A DNA stretch of 64,000 nucleotides from positions 99,118,434-99,182,433 of the forward strand of contig OZ025239.1 of the NCBI GenBank assembly GCA_964019155.1, given 5' to 3'. The DNA is from Osedax fenrisi (taxonomy: Eukaryota > Annelida > Polychaeta > Sabellida > Siboglinidae). This document shows positions 25,656 to 38,640 of this stretch, in pieces. The notes below the pieces were generated by a model, which was given only the letters and a program-made list of their open reading frames with translations, was not told the origin of the DNA and searched no databases. The translations under genes were made by a program, and so were the position numbers. How positions within the stretch are numbered: position 1 is the stretch's first letter; the number at the start of each line of letters is the position of its first letter.

Positions 25656-27607
25656 ATCTACGCATACGTACTATGACACGTACCTAAAATGTACGTCGCA
25701 CGTCGTACATGCACATTAATATTTATTTATATCTATAACTTTTATCTAACGTATTTAGCTTTACCTCCATCTACGTGGTTACAAATACATAACCATTATG
25801 TAATATATGTGTAATATATAATAATTCATTGTTATGATTCAGCTCTACACATGACAATGACATCGCCCTCGTGAAATTGAAAACAAATATAACTTTCGGT
25901 AAATACGTTCAACCTATTTGTTTACCTGAAGATAATTCTAGATATTCCGGAAGTTACGTAGCTATTGGATGGGGTGAAACTCTAGGTCAGTTCATAATTA
26001 CGATAATTTATATGTGCATATTAGTTATCTAGTTATTAGTAAATTTGTGTGTTTTTTGTCCGTGTTTTAATTCGTTTAAAAGTTCGACGTTTTACACGAT
26101 TTAAATCGTTATTATGATATTTTATACGGTAGAAATTTAAAATATAATTATAAGTTAATATATGATATAGGAAATTATCTTAATTTAGATATAACAGTTT
26201 ACTTTATATTTATATTTGTTTTATAAAAAAAATAATGTTTTATATAAATATGTAAGGTGACTTATGTCACTGTTTTACGTAGATTAAATATCCGTGTAAT
26301 ATACCGACATAAATCAATATATATATATATATATATATAAATACAAATAAATAATATAGTTTAATTTAACATAGGTTGTACAATGGTATTAATTATATTC
26401 TTTATTATAGAGTATTTAAATATATAAAATATAATAAAATAAAAAAATATTCAAAACAATGTGTGTATTGGTTGTGTTAGTCACATACCGAATGTCTATG
26501 TATTACACAGAAATTTTGTCACTGTAATATTCATTTATAAATACATTATTTTTTAAAATATAGAAAAATTATAATTGTTTACCTTTTTTTATTTTAATAT
26601 ATTTATTTAATATTATACTAGTTATATATAATACTATATAAATATATATATTTATATATATATAAATAAGTATACACATATATTAGTGTAAATTAATTAT
26701 CAATTATTATTTTAATTTATATTTAAGTTAATATTATGTATTTAATAAATAAAGTTACTATTATAAAATCATAAATTATTTAAGTATCTATGGTTTTTTT
26801 AAATCTTAATAATTTCATGTATGTTTCAACTTAAACAGCAATTATAATCATAATTATATTGATAATTAAGATAATACAATAGGAAATAATGTTATAATGA
26901 TTACTAATTATTGAACATTTAAACATTGTATTTAATATTCAAAATAGTATTATTATTAAGTTTATATTTAAATATTACCGATATGTAATTCTATAATACA
27001 TATTAAGTAATTATATAATTCTAATTCAAAATGTATGTTTATTATAGTGAAAAAATGTCCGTGTATTACAATGATAAAATGTCCGCGTAATACACTGGTT
27101 CTATAGTAGCCATATAGCTGTGTATTACACGGACATTTACATGCATTTCGTATTCACAAATTTACTGGGATGGTATACTGATGATTTGTATATTTGTATT
27201 GTTAAAGGTCTCATAAAGGTACCTATTCTAATATTAATACAAGCGAACACATGGACACAGGAACTGGCTATAAAGGAGTTTTAAAACAAGTTCGACTATC
27301 TCATATAGATAGAGAACTGTGCAATTCATATTATGTTTATAATGGTGCTATCACTGATGGCATGATGTGTGCGGGAGATTTAAGTGGAGGAGTCGATGCG
27401 TGTCAGGTTCGTCTTATAATTATAGTACATAGAGTTATATATAACTACCTATTCCCTTACATATAATATAATATTATATTGCTATAGCAATATAACTGTG
27501 TACAGTTGTTTGAATAATTTATTAAATGCAAAAATATTATGAACGATATTACATTTTTATATTTTGTAGATTATTTATACGATATATGTAATATTATTAA
27601 TTATATA

Positions 27608-27647
<40 letters not shown>

Positions 27648-28634
27648 TATGTATACCTTAAATTATAAAATATATATATTTAGTGGAATGTACCCTGATA
27701 TTCTTATATATATTCTTATATCATGGTTTCGTTATATTTTTAAAAGTGATATGTATTTTTATTTTTGAAGTTACGTTTAAAATAAATATATAAGTTATAT
27801 AGCTATATGCCAATTAATGGTGTAATAATAAAATATGTCCACATGTATTATATATTAATAATAATAACTTTATAATAAATAATTAATTTTAATTAAATAT
27901 TAAATTTTGTTTTACAATTTGTAATCATATCATTATAACAATACAATTGTACTAATTATAAATAACATTTATTTTAGTTTTAATATACCTGTGACAAGAT
28001 ATTCTTCATATTTATTCGTAATATTAACTTTATAGTATAATATCCACCATACATAAAATGTATTACATATTCTTATAATCATTGTTAAAATAATATTTTA
28101 AATTCTAATTTTTAATAATAATATAAGCAAATGATAAATATTAAAATTAATTATCATTAGTTACATTGTAATCATATTTTGTATAGGTATTAGGAACAAT
28201 ATAAGTTATTGTATTACATTTCTATATTGTTGATTTATTGTAGTTATGCATACCTAGTGAAAAAAGTTCACGAAAATATCACTAAGATTGATAAAAACAA
28301 TTAAAAAATTCACTGAAAAACTTAATATATTAAATGTATACATAAATTAATTAAGGCATATACATATATTTACTAACTTCAATATATTTAATTAAATGTA
28401 ACACAAATATTATAATTGTAATGATAACATGAATTGCAGGGAGATTCTGGTGGTCCTTTAATGGCAATGCATAAACATGATAATGATGATGTAATATATT
28501 GGGTATTACATGGTATTACATCATGGGGAATTGGATGTGCAAAAGTCAATAAACCAGGTGTTTATACAAAAGTATCTCACTATATTGATTGGATAAGAGA
28601 CATAATTAATAATACACATGGTTTGTACACATAA
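24315..28634 (+). CDS. SP-3: secreted trypsin-like serine protease, intact
   Basis: Exons: 24315-24496, 24903-24977, 25092-25211, 25843-25985, 27219-27406, 28440-28634, 903 nt in all, giving 300 residues. All introns are GT-AG and all phases join. Domains: signal peptide (about residues 1-18, MRNSIIIELAAC), light chain with CGIPK, mature start IVGGSGAVPHSYPW after Gln, then the chymotrypsin fold. The catalytic residues are His57 in TAAHC (split over exons 2 and 3), Asp102 in DNDIALV and Ser195 in GDSGGPL. Asp189 in VDACQ predicts cleavage after Arg/Lys. Disulfide cysteines 42-58, 168-182 and 191-220 are present. The light-chain Cys can pair with Cys122 in PICLP. It is expected to be a secreted zymogen. 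Processing after Gln rather than Arg/Lys is unusual. The substrate is unknown; a digestive, venom or haemolymph role cannot be separated from sequence. Confidence 0.93.
25319..25592 (+). mobile_element. SINE copy 2, inside SP-3 intron 3
   Basis: The tRNA-like head (gcatgtgtg..acacaagtg) is decayed. The body keeps taatagttagaagtgatg, then CGGCTTCGAAGGGACATTAG, GTGGTTATAAGTGAAA, GGATGGGATGAAAGGACTCC, and an (AACAAT)n tail. It passes directly into a (TA)n(TG)n tract. It has the same orientation as the gene. Confidence 0.8.
25596..25653. repeat. (TA)n(TG)n compound microsatellite
   Basis: About 14 TA units then about 14 TG units, growing from the SINE tail. Confidence 0.9.
26250..27150. mobile_element. 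Word-repeat element in SP-3 intron 4 ('GTCCGTGTATTAC')
   Basis: Copies of gtccg(t/c)gta(t/a)tac lie at about 27055 and 27073, and the inverted form gtgtattacacggac lies at about 27122. Weaker forms occur near 26290 (tccgtgtaat) and 26500 (ctatgtattacacag). The spacing and mix of orientations resemble the TA-flanked families in this window, but no terminal GGGGA end was found, so borders are approximate. Confidence 0.4.
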
Positions 28635-28873
28635 CTATATGGTTTTCATAATCATGATATTATATTTACGTATATATACCTACTATATACCTTTATATAC
28701 AAATATCATATATAGTTATATAATATAAGTTTTACAATTGTATTTTATTTACACAAGTAAAATAAGGAATATATTTAAATAAATATACTAATTATAGTTG
28801 ATTATATAATTATTCTTAATAATATAGCATTACATGATCGAGTATATGTTTTGAATTATATGAACCAAGATTA

Positions 28874-28879
28874 AATAAA
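28874..28879 (+). terminator. Candidate polyadenylation signal for SP-3
   Basis: AATAAA about 240 bases after the SP-3 stop. In DNA this AT-rich such hexamers arise by chance, so support is weak. Confidence 0.3.
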
Positions 28880-28962
28880 ATCCTAAATATAAATTATATT
28901 AATTAGATGATTATTATATAAAAGTCCAATTTTAATACATGTATACATGAATACGTATATAC

Positions 28963-28966
<4 letters not shown>

Positions 28967-29054
<88 letters not shown>
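28967..29054. repeat. (ACATAT)n / (CA)n / (TA)n compound microsatellite
   Basis: Four acatat units, then a short ca run, then a long (TA)n tract. Confidence 0.9.
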
Positions 29055-29057
<3 letters not shown>

Positions 29058-29156
29058 ATGTAGTGTATATTAGTGTATATGTGTGTGCGAATGAATTATC
29101 TTTAGATAAGCGCGCGGTAATGAATATGCGGTATAAGTGTGGGTATGAATCGTATA

Positions 29157-30109
29157 GGGGAAATTCCCCGATTACCGACCCCTAAATGATTAGTTGTAAT
29201 AACTTATTCAATATTAATTATATTTATTTGAAATTTTGTAATTTGAGTAATATTATGACAATGAATAATGTGGCTATTTTTAATTTTTGATATAATTATA
29301 TTTACAAGAATAAACAGGGAGGTCGTTAATCGGATACATGTGCCTAATACCGACCCCCTTCCCCTATTACCGACCCCCTAAAATAATCGTGGTATAAATA
29401 ATTGTAGTATTATAATATCCAATAAAAATAATAGATATACATAAATGTAATTAATTATAACATGAAGTAATTAATTTTTTATTGAATTTATGTTTTAATA
29501 GTAATATAAAATTTAAATTTAAACTTTATAGTAATTATATTAAAATAGTGTATATTATTATTTAATATTTATTTATTAATCAGTATGTATATAATCAACT
29601 GGAATCGTGAATCCTAAATCTATGTAAATGATACACAAACAAGTTATAATTAAAAATAAAATACGGATCTATTTTATTTGATATTATAAATCACATGGTG
29701 TCGGTATTAGAGTAATTTAGGGGGTAGGTAATAGGACATTCATATGGGTTGATATAATTAAGATATATTGGTTAATAGTTATTCAAATTAAATTATTTTT
29801 ATAATATTTATAAACATTTTATTGATCTACAATATTATACACAACATTACGTTTTCTTTTAATTAATAAAGTATTTACAATGATTTAAAAAAAGTTATTA
29901 TTCAAATATTTAAAAAGTAAAAACAGAATATTACATTTTTCAAATAACAATTGTATGATTAAATATTTTTTTAAACAAAATATTTATTCATATTTAGCAT
30001 TAAATTAATAACAGTTCATTTATATATAATTATTTGATAACTCTTATATTTACTGAGATACGAGAGGGGGTCGGTATTAGGAGGGAGTCGGTAATCGGAG
30101 ACTTTCCCC
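29157..30109. mobile_element. TA-flanked short element, 953 bp ('ATTACCGACCCC' family, copy 1)
   Basis: Terminal inverted repeats of about 24 bp start GGGGAAATTCCCCGATTACC and end GGTAATCGGAGACTTTCCCC, with TA on both sides. Inside, the word attaccgacccc or its complement occurs near 29325, 29347, 29367, 29700 and 30068. No transposase frame is seen, so it is nonautonomous. It has the same length as the copy at 37004 and is collinear with it throughout. Confidence 0.85.
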
Positions 30110-30117
30110 TATAGGTA

Positions 30118-30360
30118 AACTATTATATATCGTGCGGCGCGGAGTATTCGGCGAGTTATTATAGGTTATATAATGTCGATTAGGTGTTCACGCGTCATAA
30201 AGGATCGAGCAAGAAACTGCAAGAAACTACAAGAGACTACTGCATCTAATTGTATAGACACGCCCCTAAAATATCGTGGGCGTGTCGAGCCAAAACTAAT
30301 CTTGGCAATTTACCGTTTGGTCGTGGTGCGTACACGCCGACGACATTTGACTATTTAATA
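30118..30360. other. GC-rich island with a hairpin
   Basis: Sharply richer in G+C than its flanks (gtgcggcgcggag, tacacgccgacgac). It holds a perfect 9-bp inverted repeat GACACGCCC / GGGCGTGTC at about 30258-30287. The 61-codon open frame here is not recognised. It could be a gene remnant or part of another element. Confidence 0.4.
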
Positions 30361-30431
30361 AAGGAATAAAACATTTTACTTATTTAAAGTAATTTGAATT
30401 ATAAAGTAGTGTATACGTATAATATAGACAA

Positions 30432-30463
<32 letters not shown>

Positions 30464-30464
30464 A

Positions 30465-33230
30465 CAGGGCCGGCTTAAGGGGGGGGGCAAACCGGGCAAT
30501 TGCCCGGGGCCCCACATTTTGGGGGGCCCATGACTTATTTGAGAAACATTTTTTTTACTATTTATATAAAAAAAATATTCTTAACAGTATTTTTCTTATA
30601 TATTATTAATTATAATTAAATAAATAAAATAATATAATAAATTAATTAAATATGAGTTATTTAGGCCGATTTGAAAAGTGAATTTAACAAAAATGTCTAA
30701 ATTTACACGAATATATGGTGGAAACAGGTACATGAAGATGTTGGAGCACATGCTAATAGTGATCACCATAGATCATATCACACATATCTGCTTGTCAGAT
30801 AAAATAGTATGAATTCATACTATTTTAAACGAAATATTTGTTTGATAAACTAGAAAGTGATAAATGATAAACGTATTAAGGGAATGTTAACAATAGTTGA
30901 ATCTTAACAATTTATAATTCTATAAATAGTTTACGAAAAAAAAGTATACTTTTTTATATTAAAATTAAATATGAGATATATATTAAGATATATCTTAACT
31001 ATGATTTCTGATATTTGTAAAGGATTATATTGAAAATAAATTATGAAAACAACAATATTCTAAATAGATTTATAATTTGTGTAGTATTTAAAACTAATTA
31101 GATATTTTCAAATTAATTGTTCTCAAAAGAATTAATTTTCTCTATCTACATCTCGTATTAATAAAAGGTGTATCTTCTCATAGTGTATATATTATGATTA
31201 TTTTGTTAGTGTAAATAATAACCTATATATATATATAAAATAGTTTTAATTTAAATAGGAATATTCTGCTTTATAGTATTTTTAATAAACCCATTGATGA
31301 AAGGGAATGATGTACATAACATTTTTAACAGACTATTATTAGTGAAAGAAATTATATTTATATTTAGTGAAACATATATTATTTATAAATATATATATAT
31401 AATCTAAATATAATACTAAAGGCATTTTTGCAATTACCCAACTAGTTCTAGTAACTTACAACTGAATGTTTAGATTTACATCACCCTCATCTATATATTT
31501 ATATATAAATACACACAATGGCGATATTCTTATTGGAGAACAGGTGATAAGTTATCACTTATAACTTAATAATTGAAGAAATATAAAATTCAAAATATTA
31601 TATTATATATCAGTGTACTCAATTCCAGATATATCACATGTAGATAAGTCATCAGTCATCGTCATATATACCAAGTTAGGTATTATTATTATATAGGTAT
31701 TTATTGATGTACCTTAAGATTCATTATCATATTGGTCAATATTTAGCTAACGATTTAGTGGATTTTTTTTAAATAATAATATAATTATAATAGATTATAG
31801 AGCTCAAAGTTATGAAAAATCCAGCAATATGTCTAGAAGATTCAATAAAATGAAAGATATTATAATATACCATAGTCCATTGTCAATGGATCCCCATATC
31901 TGAGCTGTGCATTCCTTAAATTTGGTTGGGCAAAATGCCGTTGAATCTTAGACAATTGTAGCAATATTAATTGCTTTCATCCCAAATAAATATAATTTAT
32001 TTAGCCAAACTAAATAAAGAATATATTAACATCTATATTAAAGAAGAATATAATATGTTTTATTAAAAGCATTATCGAATATAATATGGTCATCGCAAGC
32101 AGATTTTATTAGAGCAGTATATTGTGGATTTCTCAAAATTACATAATTTATATCTGCTATTATATATGTTAAAACACTACTAAAATAATATTACTAGATT
32201 CAACGTATTTATTCAATAACATGCAAGAATTTGATACTTCAATATTATGAAAACCGTGGAGCTAATTATTTTGTAGACTAAAGTCAATCAGAAATGTATT
32301 GCAATTAGGTAAAATTTAGATAAAAGTGGTATTAAAAAATATGTATACACTCTCTAAATATATAGGAGAGAAAATAAATGATTATGAGGAGTTGATTAGA
32401 GTATACAAACAAATTATAAAATAATTAGTATAATGATAACATATGATAATATCATATGAATTTACATCATATAAGAAGTTAAAAATGACTATTTTCTAAC
32501 AATATTTGACAAATTAATTGATATATACTTATACGTATATAGGAAATATTAAAAAAGATAATCATGTAGTTATTACTAATAATATAAATAATATGTATAT
32601 ATATATCATCTGACATCAGCAATTAAGATGATTAGTATATAAGATAATTCATTATTAAATATATATTATACCATATTGATATACACCTCAAATGAATGGA
32701 CTATACAAATATTAATATATATATGATGGGCTAGATATATCCAATTGTAGACATTTTCATCCTAATATATTCAATGGTAAATTAATTACACTTGAGAGAG
32801 AAGCTTCTCTAAACTTAAACTTATAAATAATTTTCTATGCAATTATCTCAATAAATACACAATAAATACTTTCAAGTCTGTAACATTATATTTAGAATCA
32901 AAGCTAATTAATTAAATTGATACTAAATAAATAAAAATTATTTATAAGAGGAAATCGAGTAAAATAAATATGTACTAACTCTATCATTTAACCTATACTT
33001 ATATCATTTGTATTAATTAATTTGTAAATTATAAAATATTACATTGCAATGATTTTAAGTGAGTACCGTAATACCTATTTACATCCATAGCGTGAAGGAG
33101 ACCCCCATCTATATAGTAGACCCATTAAAGAGGGTCTCCTTTACATATAAATATATATGAAAAAACACAATTTGTTAAAGATTAAATATTTTTACATAAT
33201 TTGATCACGCATAATATAATAATACATCAT

Positions 33231-33279
<49 letters not shown>

Positions 33280-33397
33280 CATAAATCGAAGAGTTATAGA
33301 TATTAGTTATTTCTAAAATAGCCCATTTAATATGTTATGAAATTCTTATGGCTCATACGTTTTTTTTGCCCGGGCCCATATTATGCTTAAGCCGGCC

Positions 33398-33400
<3 letters not shown>
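30465..33400 (+). mobile_element. hAT-type DNA transposon relic, 2.94 kb, with decayed transposase
   Basis: Ends CAGGGCCGGCTTAAG (30465) and its exact complement (to 33400). The left end continues with a G-run and gggcaattgcccggggcccc, the right inner end with gcccgggccc. TATATATA on both sides fits an 8-bp duplication. The plus strand keeps transposase pieces. RAQSYEKSSNMSRRFNKM at about 31800-31855 and AVHSLNLVGQNAVES at about 31905-31945 match the 'GQSYDNASNM...C..HxLNLV' core of hAT transposases of the ZMYM-associated type. WSSQADFIRAVY follows at about 32087-32122. Stops interrupt it, so this is an inactive descendant of an autonomous copy. A 10-bp inverted repeat AAGGAGACCC / GGGTCTCCTT near 33095-33140 may be nested. 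Confidence 0.88.

Positions 33401-33456
<56 letters not shown>
33239..33456. repeat. (TA)n tracts at the hAT right end
   Basis: One tract (about 33239-33267) lies inside the element and another (33401-33456) directly outside its terminus. Confidence 0.85.
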
Positions 33457-33460
<4 letters not shown>

Positions 33461-33719
33461 AATTCACATTTAAATATACGTTATATTAAAAATAGAAAAA
33501 GTCTCCTAAATAATGTATATAAGTGCATGAGTGTATAAGTAGATATATATTTGCATTATACATATAATTAAATTCGTATTTATCCGGGTATTAATAAGTA
33601 TTAATAAGTATTAATATGACAGCTTAAATATTATGAAGAATATGAAATTATAAAGATATATACGACAAAAAGAAATATTTTTGGAAATTATATATTATTA
33701 TTAACTCAATTTATTTATT

Positions 33720-34030
33720 GAAATGTATTGTATTATATTGTGTAACTTTATTATTATAATATTTAAATACATTTTTGTACTTTTATCAAATAAAATTTCT
33801 TTTAATAAATTATTTAAAGATTTATATTTATTCATTATTTTAAATAATTATATTATCTCTTTAATTTACACGGCCCGTTTAAATCAATTTTTTATCAATT
33901 TTATAATATATTTATTTTAATTTCTTATTTCGTGTCGGTTTGTTTCGCTTTATTTTAAATTCACTACTATTATTATAATTGTATTCGTGTTGCTAAACAA
34001 TAAACTATTTATCTATCTATCTATCTTTCA
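33720..34030 (+). mobile_element. LINE 3' end with (CTAT)n tail
   Basis: Ends with aacaataaactatttatcta and four CTAT units. The same kind of end (AATAAACTAT then CTAT repeats) closes the LINE copies at 41128 and 42992. The upstream 250 bases look like 3'UTR, with no clear coding. Most of 34030-35690 that follows is AT-rich, with a long (TA)n tract and nothing else I can name. Confidence 0.6.
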
Positions 34031-34668
34031 AATTGAGACTATAAGAAAGTGCCCTGAAGTGATTATAATAATTTACATATTATTTATAATATAACTCATC
34101 TCTGACTATTTTAATTGGGAAATTTAAAATATTCATTATTTTAAAATCATAAAAATTTTGAATAATGTTGTTAATTTATAATTTAAATAATATACCTTTA
34201 TTAACTATTATATAATATTTATAAATATTTCGTATTCTCATAGTACATCGATTATAAATATATAACTTCTTATTATGTATATAAGTATATATTATGTAAA
34301 GAAATATTAGTATATATAAGTTAGTTTATTTAATAATATATTGTTATCTCTCGATTTACCAGACACTCAATATCCCGGAAAGCCCTTATTACAGGCATGT
34401 CAGAATATGCTAATTTTAGAATATTCTGAGTTTTGTTTTGTATCTATTACATTTCCTCATTATATCTAAATGTATATATCTCAGACACATTTATTCGATC
34501 ACCTGAAGATACCAAGAGTAAACGGAATATATATACACTTGTCATTCAATCTTGATACCATATATGGTATGTATGCAGACGTGTTATCAGCCTAGTCACT
34601 TTGATAAATATTTTTATATATATATTTATTTTGATTATATTTATTCTATGTACTTTTCTTATATGTAT

Positions 34669-34673
<5 letters not shown>

Positions 34674-34751
<78 letters not shown>
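34674..34751. repeat. (TA)n microsatellite, about 39 units
   Basis: One of the longest dinucleotide tracts in the window. Flanked by AT-rich sequence. Confidence 0.9.
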
Positions 34752-34755
<4 letters not shown>

Positions 34756-35213
34756 GTATATATGCGTTAATTTATAAATTTAATTATATATTATATTCAT
34801 TATTAGATATTAATTAAATAAATTACAATTTAGTAAAATCCAGCTTATATAGAGAGTATTAATGCTTTTTAATGTATAATTCATAGAGTCACTACTGATT
34901 AACAAAAATAGTTTATTTTCTCCTACTTATATAAAATGATAAGAATATTTCCCAATCGGTAGAATTGTCAAAAATAGAAATACATTCAGAAGATTTCCAA
35001 TCAATTTCAAGTTTCTCAATGAACCTCACTATTTTTAATAGTTTAAATTATTTATTAACTAAACTTAGACTTTTAATAAAGTAATCACTTTAACATAAGT
35101 TACCCATTTTAACTATTCCCCATTCAACATAATATCTATTAAATAATTGTTCATACTTAGCTAGTCAAGAATGGCATTTAATTTTATATTTAAACCTTAT
35201 TTAGGTATTTAAT

Positions 35214-35244
<31 letters not shown>

Positions 35245-35699
35245 TCTTTATGTTTTGTATATATATATATATATATATTTAATTACAAATATTAGTAAAG
35301 ACATACAATATAAGTTGTTTGTTCGTTTACTTTTATTAATCAAATACCTGACGAAGAAAATAATACAAATAATAAATAACAATAGCAATATGTATCAACT
35401 CGGAGAGATGCAGACTCCTATATCATCTATCGGCTTTTATAGGAAAATATATTTATAAATTTATTAGTTTATAAAAAACACGAATAACAGAAATACACTT
35501 ACGAAAAAATATAAATACAAAATTATAAACTAATATATGGCTATAGCCTATAGGCCTATTAAACCAACCTAGCGTAAAGCATAACATAAAGTGTTTATAC
35601 AAATAAATTGTGTATGAATATATTATATAATAACGCGCGTTAATTAAATTCAACATAACTTAATAATACATTAATCGATATCCCTGCATACTTCACTTT

Positions 35700-36320
35700 A
35701 TAAGATATATAATTTAAAAAAAGAATATATATATATATATTTTTTCAAAAAGAATGAGCATGCTAGGTAGAATGCTAATGGGCCGATAATTTGCTGGTTT
35801 AGTAGCTTATTACGGTTTAATATTGGAATAATATGTGATATTTGCCAAATATCCGGAAAAATCCCTGAATCTAGAATATTTGTAAACATTATCGATAATG
35901 GATGACATAATTCAAACGATAATGTATTTAATAATCCTTTCGGTATACCGTCTGGTTAATTATTAAATTTACTAGGTAATAAACATAGAAATTTATGTAA
36001 TACCTTAGGAATAGTAGTATAAGAGGATAGTGATGATGATATGTTAGATGATATGGATAATATAGGTATATTACTATTAGAACTTTTATTAAATACATAC
36101 CTATATTGATGCGATAAACAAGACGCCTTGTCAAAATCAGATGATGATATTGAATTGTAAATTTCATTATAAAGAGGTGATATAAAATTAGATGAATGTA
36201 ATTACTTATTAATTAATTTATAAAAAGTAGATTTATTATTGGAAGATAAAATCTTAGATTCCAGATCAATATTGATTGATAATTTATTTAAGCAAATACA
36301 TAGCCGAAAATATAATCGAA
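35700..36320 (-). mobile_element. CR1-type LINE relic (linker and RT entry)
   Basis: On the minus strand a frame near 36167-35940 gives SSNIPILSISSNISS and LHKFLCLLPSKFNN, followed by PDGIPKGLLNTLSFELCHPL. Then FTNILDSGIFPDIWQISHII and PILNRN lead into the NYRPIS-like position at about 35800. This is the canonical start of a CR1-type RT. The copy is truncated and interrupted. Confidence 0.75.
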
Positions 36321-36425
36321 AGTATAAAGTATAAATATTTGCAAACGATAACATACGTTATAGAAATAAACAAAGAATAATACGAAATTACAAAATTAAA
36401 GAAATTAAAACATTTTACAGTTACC

Positions 36426-36545
36426 GTAAAAATAAACGAAAAACAATCGAAAGTAGAAATAAATCATATAGTAAAAATAAACGAAAAATTATCAAAATAG
36501 AAATAAAAGATAGCGTAAAAATAATCGAAAATAGAAATACAATTA
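36426..36545. repeat. 44-45-bp minisatellite
   Basis: Three units start with gtaaaaataaacgaaaa at about 36426, 36471 and 36515. Diverged. Confidence 0.65.
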
Positions 36546-36669
36546 TTTTGTAAGTGGCATCGAAATATTCAATTTCTACTTTAACTTTATAGAATTCTTC
36601 TTATCTTTGTACCCTGTTTTAGTAATACATTATTAGTTATATAGTTTAATATTTAAATGTTAAATTTTA

Positions 36670-38300
36670 AATATATGATAAACAGAACATGTTAAAAATC
36701 AAATAAACCAATACTAGAATAAAACAAATACTAGAATGAAACAAACAAATAATATAATACTTACCAAATATTTAATAATAGTAGGTAGTACTTTATTAAT
36801 TTTATATTTTAATTGTATAATACATTTGAAACATATATATATATATACAAACATAACAAGTCACAAATAAAATAAACCAATATACCTATACAAAAACAGT
36901 TAATAACAAAACATACCAATAATATTACGAAACAAACAATATAATACTTATCACTATAATCTGAAATAATAGAAAATTAGTAATATTGTATTTTAGTAAT
37001 ATAGGGGAAAGTCCCCGATTACCGACCGCTAAATGATTATTTGTAATAACTTATTCAATATTCAATATATTTAATTGAAATTTTGTAATTAGGGTAATAT
37101 TATGACAATGAATAAAGTGGCTATTTTAAATTTGTGATATAATTATATTTACAAGAATAAACAGGGGGTCGGTAATCGGATACAAGTGCCTAATACCGAC
37201 CCCCTTCTCCTATTACCGACCCCCTAAAATAATTGTGGTATAAATAATTGTAGTATTATAATATCTAATAAAAAGAGTAGATATACATAAATATAATTAA
37301 TTATAATATACACTCAATTTATTTTGTATTTAATTTATGTTTTAATAGTAATATTAAATTTAAATTTAAACTTTATAGAAATTATATTAAAATAGTGTAT
37401 ATTATTATTTAATATTTATGTATTAATCAGTATGTATATAATCAACTGGAATCATGAATCCTAAATCTATATCAATGATACATAAGCAATTTACGATACA
37501 TGTTAAAGTAAAATACGGATCTATTTTGATTGGATATCATAAATCACATGGGGTCGGTATTAGGGTAACTTAGGAGGTCGGTATTAGGAAAATAATATGG
37601 GTTTCTATAATTAAGATATATAGGTTAATAGTTATTAAAATTAAATTATTTTTATAATAGTTATAAACATTTTATTGATCTACAATATTATGCGAAGTAT
37701 TAAGTTTTCTTTTAATTAACAAAGTATTTACAATGATTTAAAAAAAGTTATTATTCAAATATTAAAAAAAATAAAACAGAATATTACATATTATCAAATA
37801 ACAATTGTAGGATTAAATATTTTTTTATACGTTTTCATATTTATCATTAAATTACTAACAGTTCATGTATATATTATTTTTTGATATCTCTTATAGTTAC
37901 TGAGATACGAGAGGGGGTCGGTATTAGGAGAGGGTCGGTAATCGGGGACTTTCCTCTAATACATTTGAAACATATTTACAAAATATATATAAAACAAACA
38001 TATAATACCGAACAAACAATATAAAATAATACTTCCCACTTTATCTGTAATAATAATGAATTATTAATTTTATATTATAGTATATTTGAAATATAGATAT
38101 AAAAAACCCAAATTTTCTATAACAAAAATAAATGTATAACAAAATATAATACAGAACAAACAAAAATAAAATAATACTTCCCACTTTATCTGTAATAATA
38201 ATGAATTATTAATTTTATATTATAATATATTTGAAATATAGATATAAAAACCCAAATTTTCTATAACAAAAACACATTAAAAAAAAAAAAAATCAGAAGA
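36670..38300. repeat. Degenerate tandem array interrupted by a TA-flanked element
   Basis: Units of roughly 110-180 bp share aacaaacaatataatactt, cactttatctgtaataat, ttattaattttatatt and aatacatttgaaacatat. Units lie before 37004 and again at 37957-38290. The last two (about 37995-38105 and 38135-38275) are nearly identical. Confidence 0.7.
37004..37956. mobile_element. TA-flanked short element, 953 bp ('ATTACCGACCCC' family, copy 2)
   Basis: Starts GGGGAAAGTCCCCGATTACC and ends GGTAATCGGGGACTTTCCTC, with TA on both sides. It is collinear with 29157-30109 and of equal length. It sits inside a unit of the surrounding tandem array. The neighbouring unit at about 36815-36835 (tgtataatacatttgaaac) shows the unoccupied site, supporting insertion at TA. 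Confidence 0.88.
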
Positions 38301-38369
38301 GATAATGCAATAATTAAGATACAAAATGAAACATAAATCAATATAAAATTATAAACTTCTGTTAAAAAA

Positions 38370-38640
38370 AAGTTGTTTGTCAAAACAGATTTTGTTTATT
38401 TTATTTTTAAAAGATGAAACAGATACAGATTTTATTATATCATTATTTAATGAATTCCATATATTAACTGGTCAATTATTAATTATATTTTTAATTGTAT
38501 TATCATAATTATGTATTACATTTAATTTTTTACAATTACCTCTAGTTCTACAATTATTCGAAATGTTAAGTTTAATTATATTTCTTAATTTTGATATTAA
38601 CATCAAGCTAGGCTAATCGCCAATTCATACGACTATTTTC
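38370..38640 (-). mobile_element. LINE ORF2 C-terminal fragment
   Basis: The minus strand reads GNCKKLNVIHNYDNTIKNI, then a stop, then PVNIWNSLNNDIIKSVSVSS and FKNKINKI. This resembles the C-terminal WNSLP..I...S...FK region of CR1-like ORF2. The left boundary is unclear. Confidence 0.6.

Noticed and set aside
25513..25719. 68-codon plus frame with poly-Asn and Cys-Val runs
   Set aside because: Translation of the SINE tail and the (TA)n(TG)n microsatellite.
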